Made by a program: the position numbers and the translations under genes
Notes under the pieces: generated by a model
The model's database searches: none
Told to the model about the DNA's origin: nothing
The model's input: the letters and a program-made list of their open reading frames with translations, nothing else
Assembly: GCA_025345505.1 (NCBI GenBank)
Contig: JANVCC010000021.1
Location: 30,058,601-30,122,600 of the forward strand
DNA: 64,000 nucleotides
Direction: 5' to 3'
From: Todiramphus chloris collaris
Taxonomy: Eukaryota > Chordata > Aves > Coraciiformes > Alcedinidae
In this document: piece by piece, positions 36,170 through 49,035 of the stretch
Layout: the number at the start of each line of letters is the position of its first letter
Position numbering within the stretch: the stretch's first letter is position 1

Positions 36170-37740
36170 GGACAGAAGATAGTAATTATTACTGCATTTA
36201 AAAATCCAGCTTGTAAAATCATTTAACTTCCTTTAAGTTCCTTGAAATTCCTTATATTTATGTGCTATTGCCAAACATATTTTGAAAGACTTGTCCATAA
36301 GGTACCTTGAGGTCAGTGTTTCAATGTTAATTGAACTGTAGGTAGTAACATGTGAGTGCTTTTTTGTGTGTATGAATGTGTATCCAATGTGTATCCATCT
36401 GAGTGCCTGGTAGCAAGAATGCCTGTACCAATGAACAGTAGCTGCTATTAATATAGCAGATGCTGCATTATTTGTTTCCACTACAGAGATATCATTTTCA
36501 TGCTGCCAAGTGACCATATATGTGCAGGCTAATGGTTCTAATGGGGAATGCTTGATGTTGCTGCCCTGTTCCCTTATGGTACTTTGAAGATCTAGCTAAT
36601 CAGCAGTTGCTCTGTAATTCAAGTGTTTTAAGAGTGGTTGCCTAATTTATGTAGATGGCAAAACTTCTGTAATTTGTGTAGTGCCAACATGTATCATGGT
36701 GAATAATGTATATGATGTGTTAATCAACATGGTTTATATTAGGAAAAGCTTTAAAAGTTTTGCACAGTTTAAAATGTGTGAAAGGTCTCTGCAGTGGATG
36801 TCAAAGGGTAATAAATTTGCTGTAGTGGCCTAACTGGTAGAATCAGATGTGACTACTGCTTTTAAATTCAACTGCTTCTATCTAACTGCTATTTTAGTTA
36901 ACTCTGATTGAAGAAGTGTCATATGAAGACAGAGGGAATGATTTACAGGCTTGTCTGTGGGTACCCCACAGTTCTTCAACTTTGACTCTTCTTTGCTGAA
37001 TGACTGTATGCTAGACATAGCACATCGTGCGTTCACAGGTCTGGAGGGGCACCACAGTGCTCCATAATACAAATGTTCCTTCATTGCTGCAGAAGGTCAT
37101 AACGCTCAAGGCATTATATTTGACAAGTTTGCAGTTTTGGTGCTTGTAAATTAGCTATAACCTCTGAAACTCAGCAGAGTGTTGATTCTCTGTGTTCTGA
37201 TGCAAACATTGCTTGAGCTGGTGGTCACACCAATAAAGTTCAGTTTCTGCATTATGCCATTAAAAGGCATCACAGCCTTATTTTTTGAGTGGAAGCTGCT
37301 ATTTTGTGCTTGGTTTCAATCAAAAATCTGCAGAAAATTTCCCATGATCTAGGTAGGGACCAGTTAGTACTGAATTTTTGAGGCCATATCAGGTAACAAA
37401 ACCGGCCATGGTATGGGCTTGAATAAGTAATTATTCATGCTGTGTCATTCTACATTGTGTGTTCCCGGACATGGTATTACCCCACCACATTTAGCACTCT
37501 CCTGCATAGCACAGATAGAAGATAACATGGCAGCGACTGCTCCTGTTGTGTATTCTAGAAGAACAACAGTAAACTTGAGATAGGATGCATCCAAGAGGCA
37601 CCCAGAAAGAATAGAAACTTAGAGAAAAACACTGTCACGGAATGTCTTGACTAAAGGAACTCTGGTTTTCTGATTTACCGTGAGAGGCTTCCTGGAAGTG
37701 AAACAAGGTGTAGAGATCTAGCAGAAGAATTTATCATGCA
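36170..37740. other. GC-richer block of unknown nature
   Basis: About 1.5 kb with fewer homopolymers and more balanced composition than its surroundings, and no CR1 signature. Minus-strand frames of 94 and 68 codons (36233-36517 and 36878-37084) show no domain I recognise. A plus-strand AATAAAG at about 37233-37239 sits in 'cacaccaataaagttcag', a plausible polyadenylation signal. Possibilities are a non-coding RNA exon, an old DNA transposon or conserved DNA. I cannot choose between them. Confidence 0.35.
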
Positions 37741-40700
37741 TGGCTCATGTTACTGAAAAAAATGCAAGGAAATTGCAGCTTTCCAAAAAGCAAGAACCTC
37801 CTAGATGCAGTTGACTGTGACAAATATCTCATTCCTGTTATTTCACACATTGATGGAGGCCTTGAAACCATCAGCTTCAGTATCTGATACTGATTCTGAT
37901 ATTCTGGCAACAAAATGGTACTTTCCAAGAAAAATATCATCCACTAAATGGTACTGGCAATTATGTCTTTCTAAGAGGGCAAAGTTACTCAACGATGACA
38001 GCTCCTGCCTGTCCTAAGTTTCCTCAGTGTAATGCCTTCTCAGTGTCAAGTTCCTGTTACAAAATGTATCCTGTAGCCCACCAGTTATAATTGGAGAAAA
38101 CCAAATGTTGCTTTATTTACAGAAATAAGTCTTCCATATCATTGCAACAACTGTATTTGCTTCACTGATCCATTCTCAGTAGGAAGAAGTGAGTAACTTT
38201 GGTATACAGTTACAGATGTCTTTCCTCATGCAAACAGAAAAGTTGCTGGTTTTCACTGAAATAGTTTTACAGTATCAACAGTCAGAAAGTGCAAATCTTG
38301 CAAGATTCCCTAAAAAGGGAATATTCCTTATATTCATATTCCATATACTCTTTTCATTTATTCAAAAGCGCTAGGAAGCTTTGTAGGTAATTTTGGTTTT
38401 TTCACCTACAGTATTACCAACTCAGCAATTCCTCAAAAAAAACAAAAAAAAAGCCATTTGAATGTTTGGCTGTAACTCTTTTCCATGTGATTCTACAGGA
38501 AACTAAAGTTAACATCTAAAACCTGTAAGAAAGAAATTCTAAGAAAAATTTAGGCAAGATAAACACACATTCCAGTGCTTAGAAGATTAATGTCTCATAT
38601 ATACAAAAACTGAACTCCAGTTACTTTCCCATTTGTCTCAAGTAATGGTATCTTTAGAGCAACATTTCTTAGTCAAGTCAATTCTTAATGATACAAATGA
38701 CAAAAACCTGTTCCTATGAGCAATACAAACTTTTAAACTAAGTTTTAAAGATCTACATTCTCAAAATTTTGGGAAGAAATCACAGGGGATGCTTGAGATA
38801 AGTTTATTGGATTTTTCTGTTAGAGAACATAGAATTAAAGCCAAGAATAAGAGGAAGAAATTCAGCATTTTAGTAGAAATGGCAAGTTTATAATTTGAAA
38901 TGTGAACCATGGCATATAAAAACGTTTAGCTAATGTTTGCATTGAGTTGTTTGGGCTCATTTATATTTAACTGTACTAGAAGAAAAGCAGATGAGAGAAT
39001 TAAATCTGAAATATAGTAGGGAAGTTTACACCACTCTTGTCATATTTGTTAAACTTTCCCGAAAGGCTGAAATAGTGAGAAAATAGTGCAGATTTTTCCC
39101 AAAAGTACATCTACTTGGAGAAGCATTAAGTGTCCTATCCCACAGTGGCCCTTAAATAGAAAGCTAATACTAGACTGAGGGTATATATTTCACATTGCAG
39201 AGAAAAAATGCTGTAATAATAAAACATATATTTATCAAACATCTATGATGTCTAAGCCTTAAACAACCTGATGAGTAATTTGATTATCAGCAGAACAAAC
39301 ATTCTGAAATTCACTGCCCCTAGTCAGATAACAAAAGGCAATAAAAGCAGCTTCTGGTGAATTTACTCTCAGACAATTAGCAGATAAATGCATTATCTTG
39401 CTATGATCTCTCCTTAAAACATTTTGTCTTTGATTAACCTTTAATTGTTTAAATTTCATCTGGAGTTAAAAACAATGACAAGGAGCTGTGTTGAACACAG
39501 CTGGTTTTAGAACATACACCATTACAATTATTTTTTGTAAAAATAATCATACTCACTATGCAAAGAAACTTAAGAGATAAAATGTTTTTTCTCCTGAACT
39601 TTCTTCAGGAACAAAAAAAATCTACTCCATACGGTTGAAATAATCTCTTTAATACTGGTACAAAAATAGAAAAATGCAGTAATTACATCATTATTTTGTC
39701 AGTCTCTGTCAATCCATGGTAAGAAAATATTCTCTCTCTCACCCTTTATCCAGGTCTTAACACCTTCATAATGTTGTTATCGCTATTGTCTTAGAGTGCA
39801 TGCTTTTCAAGTCAGTGATATGTCTTCTACTGTCTGTAAAGCACGTACTTATTTACTGGGGTATATTACTAGATCAATAAAAAAGTATTAATTTTATACT
39901 TTGTTAGTTCTTAGTGCCTATAATAATGCATTTACTTTGGCAAAGCAGACTCCCTGGATTACATATAGTTTTCATACCTATTTCCAATAGTGAATACTTC
40001 TGTTGACACTTACTAATGAATCAGGGAGGGAGACAGAGACTAAATGATTTCCATGTATCACTAAATACAAATCACACTCAAAGATCACCTATCAAAAGAG
40101 CAAAATGTACTTTTCTATGCAGCAGTAGCACTGGACAACAATCTGTCTAGTTTCTACTTATAAGTCTGCATCCATATTAATAAATTAAATGGGCTAGAGA
40201 ACTTTTTCTGGACACTGGAATACAGTTCTCTATACTGTTAAGTTATAATACTCCCTTGTGTGTTTTTTTGTTTGTCATAAAAAGCTCTCACAAATAGATC
40301 CCAACAACAGTTTTAGAAAGACACAGTTCCCAAGAGACAATATGAATAAAGCTTCTAGTTTTGGAGATTATGAGTTTATGAGTATGGATGCAGTGTTAAT
40401 AATGAATGGTGAAGAATGATCTCATTAGTTTGTTCATCAGTATAGGCACAGCCTTAGATGATTATCAAAATGCCAATTTCTATGGATGAAAATATAACTT
40501 TTTATTCTAAAACCTTGAAGAAGCCTTGGAACTGCTAAACATTCAACAGTTTTGCTTTGGGTTCCTGACTGCTAAGCCATGTGATGATGATTTACAACAA
40601 AGTCCCTCTCTTTTTCTCCCCAGGAAAAATATATGAGGGAAAAAAGAAAATCACAAATATTAAGTGTACTGTGCAACCTATGATTCATTTCCCACTAATA

Positions 40701-41082
40701 GATATAGTGACATTAATTTATATTAAAAAGTTGTATTCTCAGAAATAGAAGAGTGACCATGACCGTGTGCCTTATAGGACACTGAAATATATGTTTTTCT
40801 TCATCTTTACATAGAGCGGAAAATTGAAGTATATTCAACTACTGTGTTATTATGTAATCCAAGATGCATAGTTAATTCCATGATCACAGTTTAAATGGTC
40901 ATAGGTCTTTTAAGTCTGCAGTTCATCCTAATGAATTAACCAGGTCATGAATCTTTGAACATGGATTCATTCTCTCTTCAAATTTAGAAGGACTGTCTCA
41001 CAGTACAGTTGTATTATTTGTATTTATATAATTTGTAATTTTTTATATGCTTTAAATTTATATGCATATTTTATGACCAGCA
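37741..41082. other. AT-rich single-copy DNA
   Basis: No gene seen. Frames of 60-70 codons are unremarkable. A possible ancient L2/CORE-SINE tail lies at about 39790-39885. Confidence 0.55.
39790..39885 (+). mobile_element. Possible ancient L2/CORE-SINE 3' tail
   Basis: The run 'tagagtgcatgcttttcaagtcagtgatatgtcttctactgtctgtaaagcac' followed by 'tactggggtatattactagatcaataaa' resembles the 3' tail shared by amniote L2/CORE elements ('gactgtaagctc...gggcagggac...tcttctac...gtaaagcgcctagcaca...caataaa'). The order of landmarks is right but divergence is high. A by-eye match only. Confidence 0.35.
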
Positions 41083-41150
41083 GTCATGGTTGGGCTTGAT
41101 GATCTTAAAGGTCTCTTACAACCAAAACAGTTGATTCATTGATTCTATAA
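41083..41150 (+). mobile_element. CR1 LINE 3' terminal scrap
   Basis: About 68 bases of plus-strand CR1 tail: 'cagtcatggttgggcttgatgatcttaaaggtctcttacaaccaaaacagttgattcattgattctat', ending in the octamer-like ATTCATTG/ATTCTATA. This is the usual 'ggttggactcgatgatcttaaaggtc' 3' end. Only the terminal 3' UTR is present. Confidence 0.88.
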
Positions 41151-44100
41151 TATTCAGGAGGAGTTCTTCACAGGCTGTTGTCACACTTATTTTGTTGGTA
41201 TTTATTAGGATAAACAATCAAAGAATAAATGTGAAAAATTTATGTAGAAATATGAAAAGCCTGGACAGGACTTTGTACCATTTTAGTGACAAGTATTTTT
41301 TCTGGTGTAGATTTTAAATAACTCTACTTACTGCAGGAATGTTGTTTGTATGCAGTGCTTCGGAGTAAATTGAGAAGATGTGAGTAATTTGATTAACTTA
41401 ATTTCTTTGTATTAATATGAGACTCTGGGTATTGAAATACCTGTACAAACTACACACTAAATAGAAACATAAACAGATTTAAATAAGATAATATTAGCAA
41501 AGATATTTTAAATCATTCAGCATATATACATTTCAAAAAGTCTTCTTTTTTAACATTGCAGTTTTGAATAACTGTACCTGGTGGTATTTTGCAACACAAG
41601 TATATTAAGGTAAATTGAGAAATTGAGATACATAATATCTACAGCTCTATGATTCCCACTGCAGAAATCTCCATAATTATAGAGATTATAGAGATTGCGC
41701 ACTAATGCTAATTCTCCACTAAAACCGATGCAATTAAAAGATAGTAGTAGTTCTAAATTAAAACCTCAAATTTGCATTTGAAAGATAAACTATTAGTCAA
41801 TAAAACTTTGTGAAGTAAAAATGTAATCTTTATTTTTTTCCCCCTGGAAAAACAAAAGGAAATAAAGAACAGAAGAGAAAGACTGAAAGAACAATGATAT
41901 TATTTACAGTGTAGCTTTGTTCTCCTAGTCATTGCAACATTTCAATTCTGGATTTTGGGAACATCTGTTCACACATGTAATATGTATATCTACACTGACA
42001 TAAAAGATAGATGATAAGTTAGGCCTCCAGACTGCTGCTGCATGTGTTGTGGAGTTTGACATTTTACCATATCTTCTGGGTATGCATCAGCCAACAGTGA
42101 TGGAGGAGGGAGAAGAGGGAAATGGCAAAGCCAACCTTTCAGCACTCTGCAGGATTAAAGTTCATTTTGAATTCCCTATATAAGTGACAATACTGATTTT
42201 CTCAAGTGGAAGAGAGCAAAGTTATGAAAACTTTTATGACAAAGAATTAAATTATAAAAAAAAAAAGTTTGAACCATCACTAGGTTTAAAAAATACATTA
42301 TAGAAAAACTTTCAGGAGAAGCTTTGGCATAGTTCATAGGTTGTAAATGCTAGAGCTACTTTTTTGTAAATGAAGCATGGAAGGTTAGGCATTTGATGCT
42401 TTTGTTTGTACTCCAAGCAACAGGGATATTTTATCATTTGTGGCCTAATGTCTAATCCAAGAGAACGGATTGCAATTTTATTTAGCTATCACCTGCTGTG
42501 TGGAGACATCGTTACTAATGCAAGGATCATAGAGGGTGTTGTGGGTATATGTATTTTTTTCCCCTTATTGTTTCAAATGTAGCTCTCTCCTTAAAACTTA
42601 ATGAGTCAAGGTGAATTCAAGCCAGATGTTTTCTGGTTTTATTCCCACTTACAAATCACAGCTTCACTTGATGTATAGAATGCCCTAGATGTAATGACCA
42701 GCTAGAGCTCCCTCTTTAAGGAGTGAACATTCATGGGTCAGGCTCCAAGATAAACATTTATTTTTCTAACTGTTTTATAGTAGAGTTTGGTTAAAAGACT
42801 TGGCACAGTGTACTTCAGTTTAATTTTGAGCTTGACAGCAGTGCTGGCCTCAAAGTGTGTATGTGTGTAATTTAGTTGCTGTGCTACTGGAAGTCTATGG
42901 AAGATTAATGAATGGCAAAGCTCTGTGGCAGTTGTGAAGAGATGCAGGATAGAGCAAACCAGTTACCATCTGTTCAAAATATCTCATACAGCTCTTTTAA
43001 GGAAAACCATTATCAGCAGGAGATAAAGGCATACAATACTTTTAAATATTAATGTTTTTCTGATGTCAGTGGGAAGTTCTGATTTTGTACTTACCTTGCT
43101 GGGACAGTAAGAGTCTTATATCCACATACATACACACACATACATTTGTATTTATGTGATGTATGTTTAACTCTGCCTTTACTGAATTATTTTAAAGTAC
43201 TCAGAAAAAAACAACACAAGACAAACCAAAACAAACCACTAGACTCTTAATAGTTCAAGTCATTGATAAATTTTATTTTCCCCAAAGCAAAAGGGAGATA
43301 TTTATTTCCATATAAACAATTATATGTATAGTACATATTGATTGAAATTAAAGCTGGATGGGTGTACCTAAAATCTAAAGCTATGCGATTTTATATAACC
43401 TCACCATGGGCCATCTCCATTTTTCAGATGGATTTGCTAAGTTTAGTAAAGATTTCATAGCAAAATTTCAAGGTAGAGATATATGTTGCCAGAGCATAAA
43501 ATGCTTATAATTTGATTAATTAACATTTCTCTGTATCTTGGTTTTCAGAGAAAGAATATAATGAATGAGAATTATAGTTTAGAAGAGGGCCTGAATTGCA
43601 CTGGGTTGCCAGTCTCCCTCAGCAGATAAATCTTGATGCAGTTTCAAGAACTCTCCAAGCCTGTGAATGTTTTAACACTTCCTACAATGTTGTCTATTAT
43701 TTAGGGGTTTATTCTGTTGTTAATGACTTCAATAGCTGTCAGGATGGAATTTCTGTCACTTAACTTCAGGGAAGGGATTCTTCTTGTCCTAACTCCTTTG
43801 AGGGTGATCAACTTTCAGAACAAGGCACTTGAATTTAAGTATTCACACAGAAGAATCTACCTCTAAGAAGAGTGTCTACGCTTCCCTTGTAACCAATATG
43901 GTTTTAGACAGTATAGTCACTGAACTCTGGAGAGCTATACAGGTGATGATGTAGTTGATTAATGTAGGATAAGACAAATGGCTCTTTTGCACCTCATGAA
44001 CTGCCCTGATGAGTGATGTTGACACACAAACATCTAAGGCAATCTTATATTGCATGAGGCTATTCCATTCAGCTTTTAACAGCATCTTCAGAAAGGTTCA

Positions 44101-46710
44101 AGTCTCCTCCAAGTCCTGTTGGCTTTCAGTCAAGCTTCATGTTATTGACTCATGGAGATTAAGGCATCTCAAACAGAATGAGATACCTCTGTGTGGATAG
44201 TTGAATCCCAACCACTGTTTCCATTGAGTTCACTATGTGTTTAGGTCATCCAGATCTTGTAGCTTCAGATGTCTAAATGTAATTACTTGATTCCTGTTTA
44301 AATGAACTAAGGCTTAGTCAATCATCTTGAGCTTGACTTGTATGAGGATTTAGTGATACTTAAAATGTCCAAAAATATCGTCCAAGGCTAGCAGATGTTA
44401 CTAGACTCTTAGGAGAGATCTATAGAGCTGTTTGATGGAGGCCAGAAGTAGATTCCAGTACACTGCAAAAGAAATATGTGGACAGCTCTTTGCTGCCCTT
44501 TATACCGAGTAGAGGGCAACATACACTCTGGAAGATGTTGCTTTGCAAATCATTCTAGATAAATTTAAAAGAAACAATAGCAAATCAAAGATTGAGAGCT
44601 TTTTCTCTTACAGATAATTCCTGAAACAGACAAAGGAACTTATAAAAAAATACTTTTAAACTTACTGCCTGTTGAAAAAAAAACCTTCAAAATTAGTGAT
44701 GTTGTAGAAATTACATATTAAGCACATACATAGGTTGATAACAGGTCAAAACATGCACAACGCAATAAACATACTTGCATTTTATTTCTTTCATATCTTG
44801 TATAAAATTATTGTATACTTTGATATCTTTTGTGCATCTTTTGAGCATCTCAGAGTAAATACACTACACAGTTTCTATTTGTCTTTTATACTGAACAGGA
44901 TTGAGGAAGATCTTACATGATCTCACTCAGTCCACCAAACATTTAATTACATATTTTGTAAGATAAACCAACATTAGTTTCTTTACTTAGGAAAAAACCC
45001 CAAAAAACAACCCAAAAAACTTTATTTTCTGTGACATGTAGAATTTCAAGGTTTTTTAATCCTTTGCATGAGGTGCATTATCACATTTGAGCAGAAGACT
45101 ATATTTTTCAATTAGAACATTGGACACAGAAATTTTAATAATTTGTTATTCTTCATGGATGGTAAAATATTCTTTTAACATTGAGTATTCTATTTTTTTT
45201 TTTTCTTTAAGAGTGATTAGAGACTACCAAGGAGAAGCGTCTTTGGTTGAAAGAATTAGACTTTTTATTTTGTTTATCTTAAATAGTGTAATTGTTTTTA
45301 ATAGTTTACCATGTGTACAAAGTCTATTCTTTTCTAAGAAGCCAAAATTCCATCTCTAACAGAATATTTACTTTTAATTAAATCTCTGTATTATTTTCTA
45401 ACAAATGTAGTGTTAAAACTGAGAGATCTATATACCTAGTGATTTCATTAGACCAAATGGTACACATCACACTAAAAACCAGCTTAGAGACATTAGTCCC
45501 AGTTCAAGAGCCAGACTGACAAAGGTCATGAAATGAGATAAAATGCAGGCATCAGAGACATGTGTCAAAATAGTCATTCATGGAGTGACTATTAAATTAG
45601 TCTGAATATTTCAATCTTCATGGAGACAGGAAGTTTTTCTTAACTAAATATTGGAGTACAGAGATGAATCTTCTTAAAGTTTTATTTTCTGAAACCTATG
45701 ATGATCTAGCATGATCAAGAGTCATTCTGAGGAAATCTGAATCAGACAGAGACTTCTAGTAGATCTGCCATACATTCCTTTTAAAATTAATATGTCAGAA
45801 AAGACAAAAAAGGTTCCAAATTTATGTTTTATTACAATTCAAGAAGAAGGAAAATTGGTCTTTTGGTTGAATTAAAACTAGTCTACTGTGTAGGAAAAAC
45901 ACTCCTTTCCCTTTCATCTTGCTTTTCACTCAGCAGCTCCAGACAGTTAGTGACTCTTCCGGATACATTGCAAATTCTCCGCCTTTCTACCACCATAGCT
46001 TGAGTCTGCTTCTTTATACATCTTCTGTTCTTTTTAGGAGCTGCCCAGGGTCTTCTCCTGGCTGCAGTCTCACCACTGAAAGCATCTCCCCACTGTGCGT
46101 AATTAGCTGCTCAGAGGCAAGGAGAACCCTATTAGCAAGAGGCTCTGTTCCTATCCCACCTATACAAATAGCATTAGCGTTTGGTTCATAAAAATACATA
46201 TAATTTCAACAATAAGAAAATCCATGTAGGACAAGATCCAGGCTGTTTCCAGAGCCAATTTAATTATTCTGACACTTAACAGAAAGTGACAGCTGCAAGA
46301 TAAATTTATTCAGATTTTATAAATTTAAGGATTATATACTTTATGCAATCTCTCCAAAGAAGTGTTTCTGAGACTGAATAGGGTATCGTCAACAAGACTA
46401 AACAATATAAAATCATATGTATGGAGAGACATTTGCCTTTCTGCCCTTCTCTTCAGGTTAGCAATCTGATAAAGGTTCTGCTTATATAGTGAGCAATTAA
46501 GTTCTTGATCCTAAGTTTAATCAGAGCAGACTTGCTAACACATCAAATTTAAGTTCATGTTTGATATGTTAACATACACTAAACCTGTTTACACATAGTG
46601 AGAATCTCATCTGAGACTTGGAATCTAAAAGCTCAAAGGCATCAAGGAACAGCTTCTTAAATTACTTCTAGTTCTGAAAAGTTCTGTAAGCAATTCTAGT
46701 TAGTTCAAAA
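41151..46710. other. AT-rich single-copy DNA
   Basis: No gene seen. It contains a probable ancient SINE core (43411-43495), a moderately GC-richer unassigned block (about 43870-44560) and another (about 45900-46190). The 90-codon frames at 45087-45359 and 45919-46191 have no domain I recognise. Confidence 0.5.
43411..43495 (-). mobile_element. Possible ancient MIR/CORE-SINE core, antisense
   Basis: 'catctccatttttcagatgga' followed by 'ctaagtttagtaaagatttcatagcaaaatttcaagg' follows the order of the antisense CORE-SINE core (ccatttt-acagatg, ctgag, agaggttaa, cttgcccaagg). Mismatches are many and part of the match is low-complexity. A similar relic lies at about 14015. Confidence 0.35.
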
Positions 46711-46904
46711 CAAGAAAGAGAGAAAGAGAGAGAGAGAGAAAGAGAGAAAGAGAAAGAAGAGAGAAAGAGAGAAAGAGAGAAAGAGAGAGGAAGGGAGGAA
46801 GGGAAGAAGGGAGGAAGGGAGGAAGGGAGGAAGGGAGGAAGGAAGGAAGGAAGGAAGGAAGGAAGGAAGGAAGGAAGGAAGGAAGGAAGGAAGGAAGGAA
46901 GGAA

Positions 46905-46952
<48 letters not shown>

Positions 46953-46976
46953 AAAGAAAGAAACAAAGAAAGACTC
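46711..46976. repeat. Composite polypurine microsatellite (AG/GAAA/GGAA/GAAA)
   Basis: About 265 bases of pure purine. AG and GAAAGA mixtures (46711-46790) pass through GGAAGGGA (46790-46835) and a long GGAA array (46836-46903) to a clean GAAA array (46904-46976). The 94-codon minus-strand Leu/Ser/Pro/Phe frame is a repeat translation. Same strand polarity as the arrays at 1 and 28927. Confidence 0.98.
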
Positions 46977-48915
46977 ACAACCAAGAATTTAACCTATTTT
47001 TTTTTTCCCCCCCAAATAAACTAGGGTTTTCATCTCATCAGTTTCTGTGTCTCAGCTGGCAGTAGTAGCTAAACAAGTAAAAACATGCTTCCTAAACAGA
47101 ACTCATCTAGAATTCTTTGAACTGCAGACCTATTACAGTCCTGTAGCCCTACAGCACAAAAGGTGGATTTAGTTTCTGAGTCTGAGCACTACCAGATTAC
47201 CTGCAATCCCATGCATACCTTTCAAAGAAGCTCCAAATTACACCATGTAATATTTTAATAGGTTGATGGTTCAGATAATAAACCTCAAAGGGAAGATTTA
47301 GAACCATGATGAAATAACTATATAGAGATGTCTTTAAAGCTGTTTCCCCTTTCTGGGAATCCAAAACTTGGCATTCTCATGTGAAGGCATGTGATTAAAT
47401 AAACTTTTTTCTGTGACAGAAGACAAGAAGAGGGTAGTGTAGTAGTGTCCACATTTTGTACAACTATGGAACTGAAGTGGTGTTTTCTAAGCTCCTACTA
47501 GCAGAAACTAGGTGTTTCAAGGAGGCTAAGGGACATCTTCCATGTTTTCTGCTGAAGCTGGTTCACTGTGAAGCCAGAAGTCAAGAGAAAGAGATTGAGA
47601 GAAGAGAAAACAACTGAATGTAGCCATAGCTCAGAAGTTAGTGTATTACTCTAAGAAAGAATATTTGAAAATTCTTTTTCACGTTTATTTAGCAAGTGTC
47701 TAATATTAAAATGAGTAAACATTTCAGAGAGCAGTGCTTTCTGTATATAATCTATTCAAAATTGAAATATATTATACACATATAATATTACATTTTTATA
47801 TATGCATAAAAACCTGCATGTCTGTAATATTTTAGCTTGGGCAGAATGGAGCTGTGATCTGAAGAATGGCTTACCATGGCTGATCGTACTGTCTGAGTAG
47901 TGATCAAGAACCAATTCACATAATGCACCTGTTCACTTTTAGGCCTCATGAAATAAATTTAGCAATAGGAACATTTAGTCCTTGAGTTACCGGCTTCAGC
48001 TAGCTCACTTCAAATACTTAAATGTTTGTTCCTATGTGTCCTTGACGGTAATAAGATTACAAGGGAATATAAAGACAGAAAGTCAGTGTAATGCAAGATT
48101 TTCTCCCATGTTGCGAAGGAAAGAATACAGGAGAAAGGAACCAACTTACCTTATGTGTTATCACAACTTATATGAATGACTGACTGTGAAATCTGAGACC
48201 TGACTATGAAGTTAGGCCTGACATTTTTAATAGTCACAGTTGGATTTATCTTCCATGAAATTGTCAAGTTCCTTTTTGAAGTCCTTTAGACATTTGGCCT
48301 TCAGAACATCCTGTGACATTGCATTCCCTAAGTTTAATTATGGATCTTATAAAAAGAAATTGTATGTCTTCAGAGGAATTGTATGTCTTTTCCTGAATGG
48401 AAATCGCCTCAAAAGGAAGGTTTCATAGGAAGGGGTAATGTCTTTCACTAGATCAATAACCTAGCTGAAAAAATAAGACTTCCATGTGTCTGAAGTTTTT
48501 CTGTTTCTTCATTTACTTCTTGCCAAATATTTAGCCTTGTTTAATTACCTTTTCCATAAGCCTTACCTTGCATTCTCACTTCAACCATTAATTACATTTC
48601 AAAACAATGCAGTTGTGACTTGGCAAGATATTCTTAAAAATACTTTGTTTCTGATGCTTGTGTCCTAGCATTTCAACAGGTGAATAGAATTTGATTTCCT
48701 ATTCCTTGGATATTCCTAAGTTTAATTTGGTTTAATCAACAGTCATTGGTTATATGAAGTTAAATAAAATGTGTTTTAAATAACATTTTTTATTAATAAG
48801 ATGTATTTGATTTTCATTCTTCTTCGTAAATGTATAAATTAGGGTCTATTTTTTGTCTTGATCCTGGGCCTCCATTGTTTCTCAGAAAACAATTCTCATC
48901 ATAACATTGTTATGT
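46977..48915. other. AT-rich single-copy DNA
   Basis: No gene or repeat recognised. Three frames of 60-65 codons in 47982-48668 are on the same strand but in plain AT-rich sequence without splice or domain support. Confidence 0.55.
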
Positions 48916-49035
48916 AATCATAGAACAGTTTTGGCTGGAAGAGACCTTTAAAATCATCAAGACCAACCTTATTCCCAGCCATATCAAAAGCCACTAAACC
49001 ATGTCTCTAAGCACATGCCAAAGGCCACGTGGTGC
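48916..49035 (-). mobile_element. CR1 LINE 3' scrap
   Basis: Starts with one AATCATAG octamer (48916-48923), then 'ttttggctggaagagacctttaaaatcatcaagaccaacc' and 'ccatgtctctaagcac', and is lost by about 49035. Its first 120 bases match the start of the larger CR1 at 61990 closely ('gctggaagagacctt', 'ccaaccttattcc', 'ctaagcac'), so the two belong to one subfamily. Confidence 0.92.

Noticed and set aside
40020-40090. Possible MIR-like core 'gacagagactaaatgatttcc'
   Set aside because: Too short and diverged to separate from chance, weaker than the cases listed.
46700-46984. 94-codon Leu/Ser/Pro-rich frame
   Set aside because: Translation of the purine microsatellite, not a protein.
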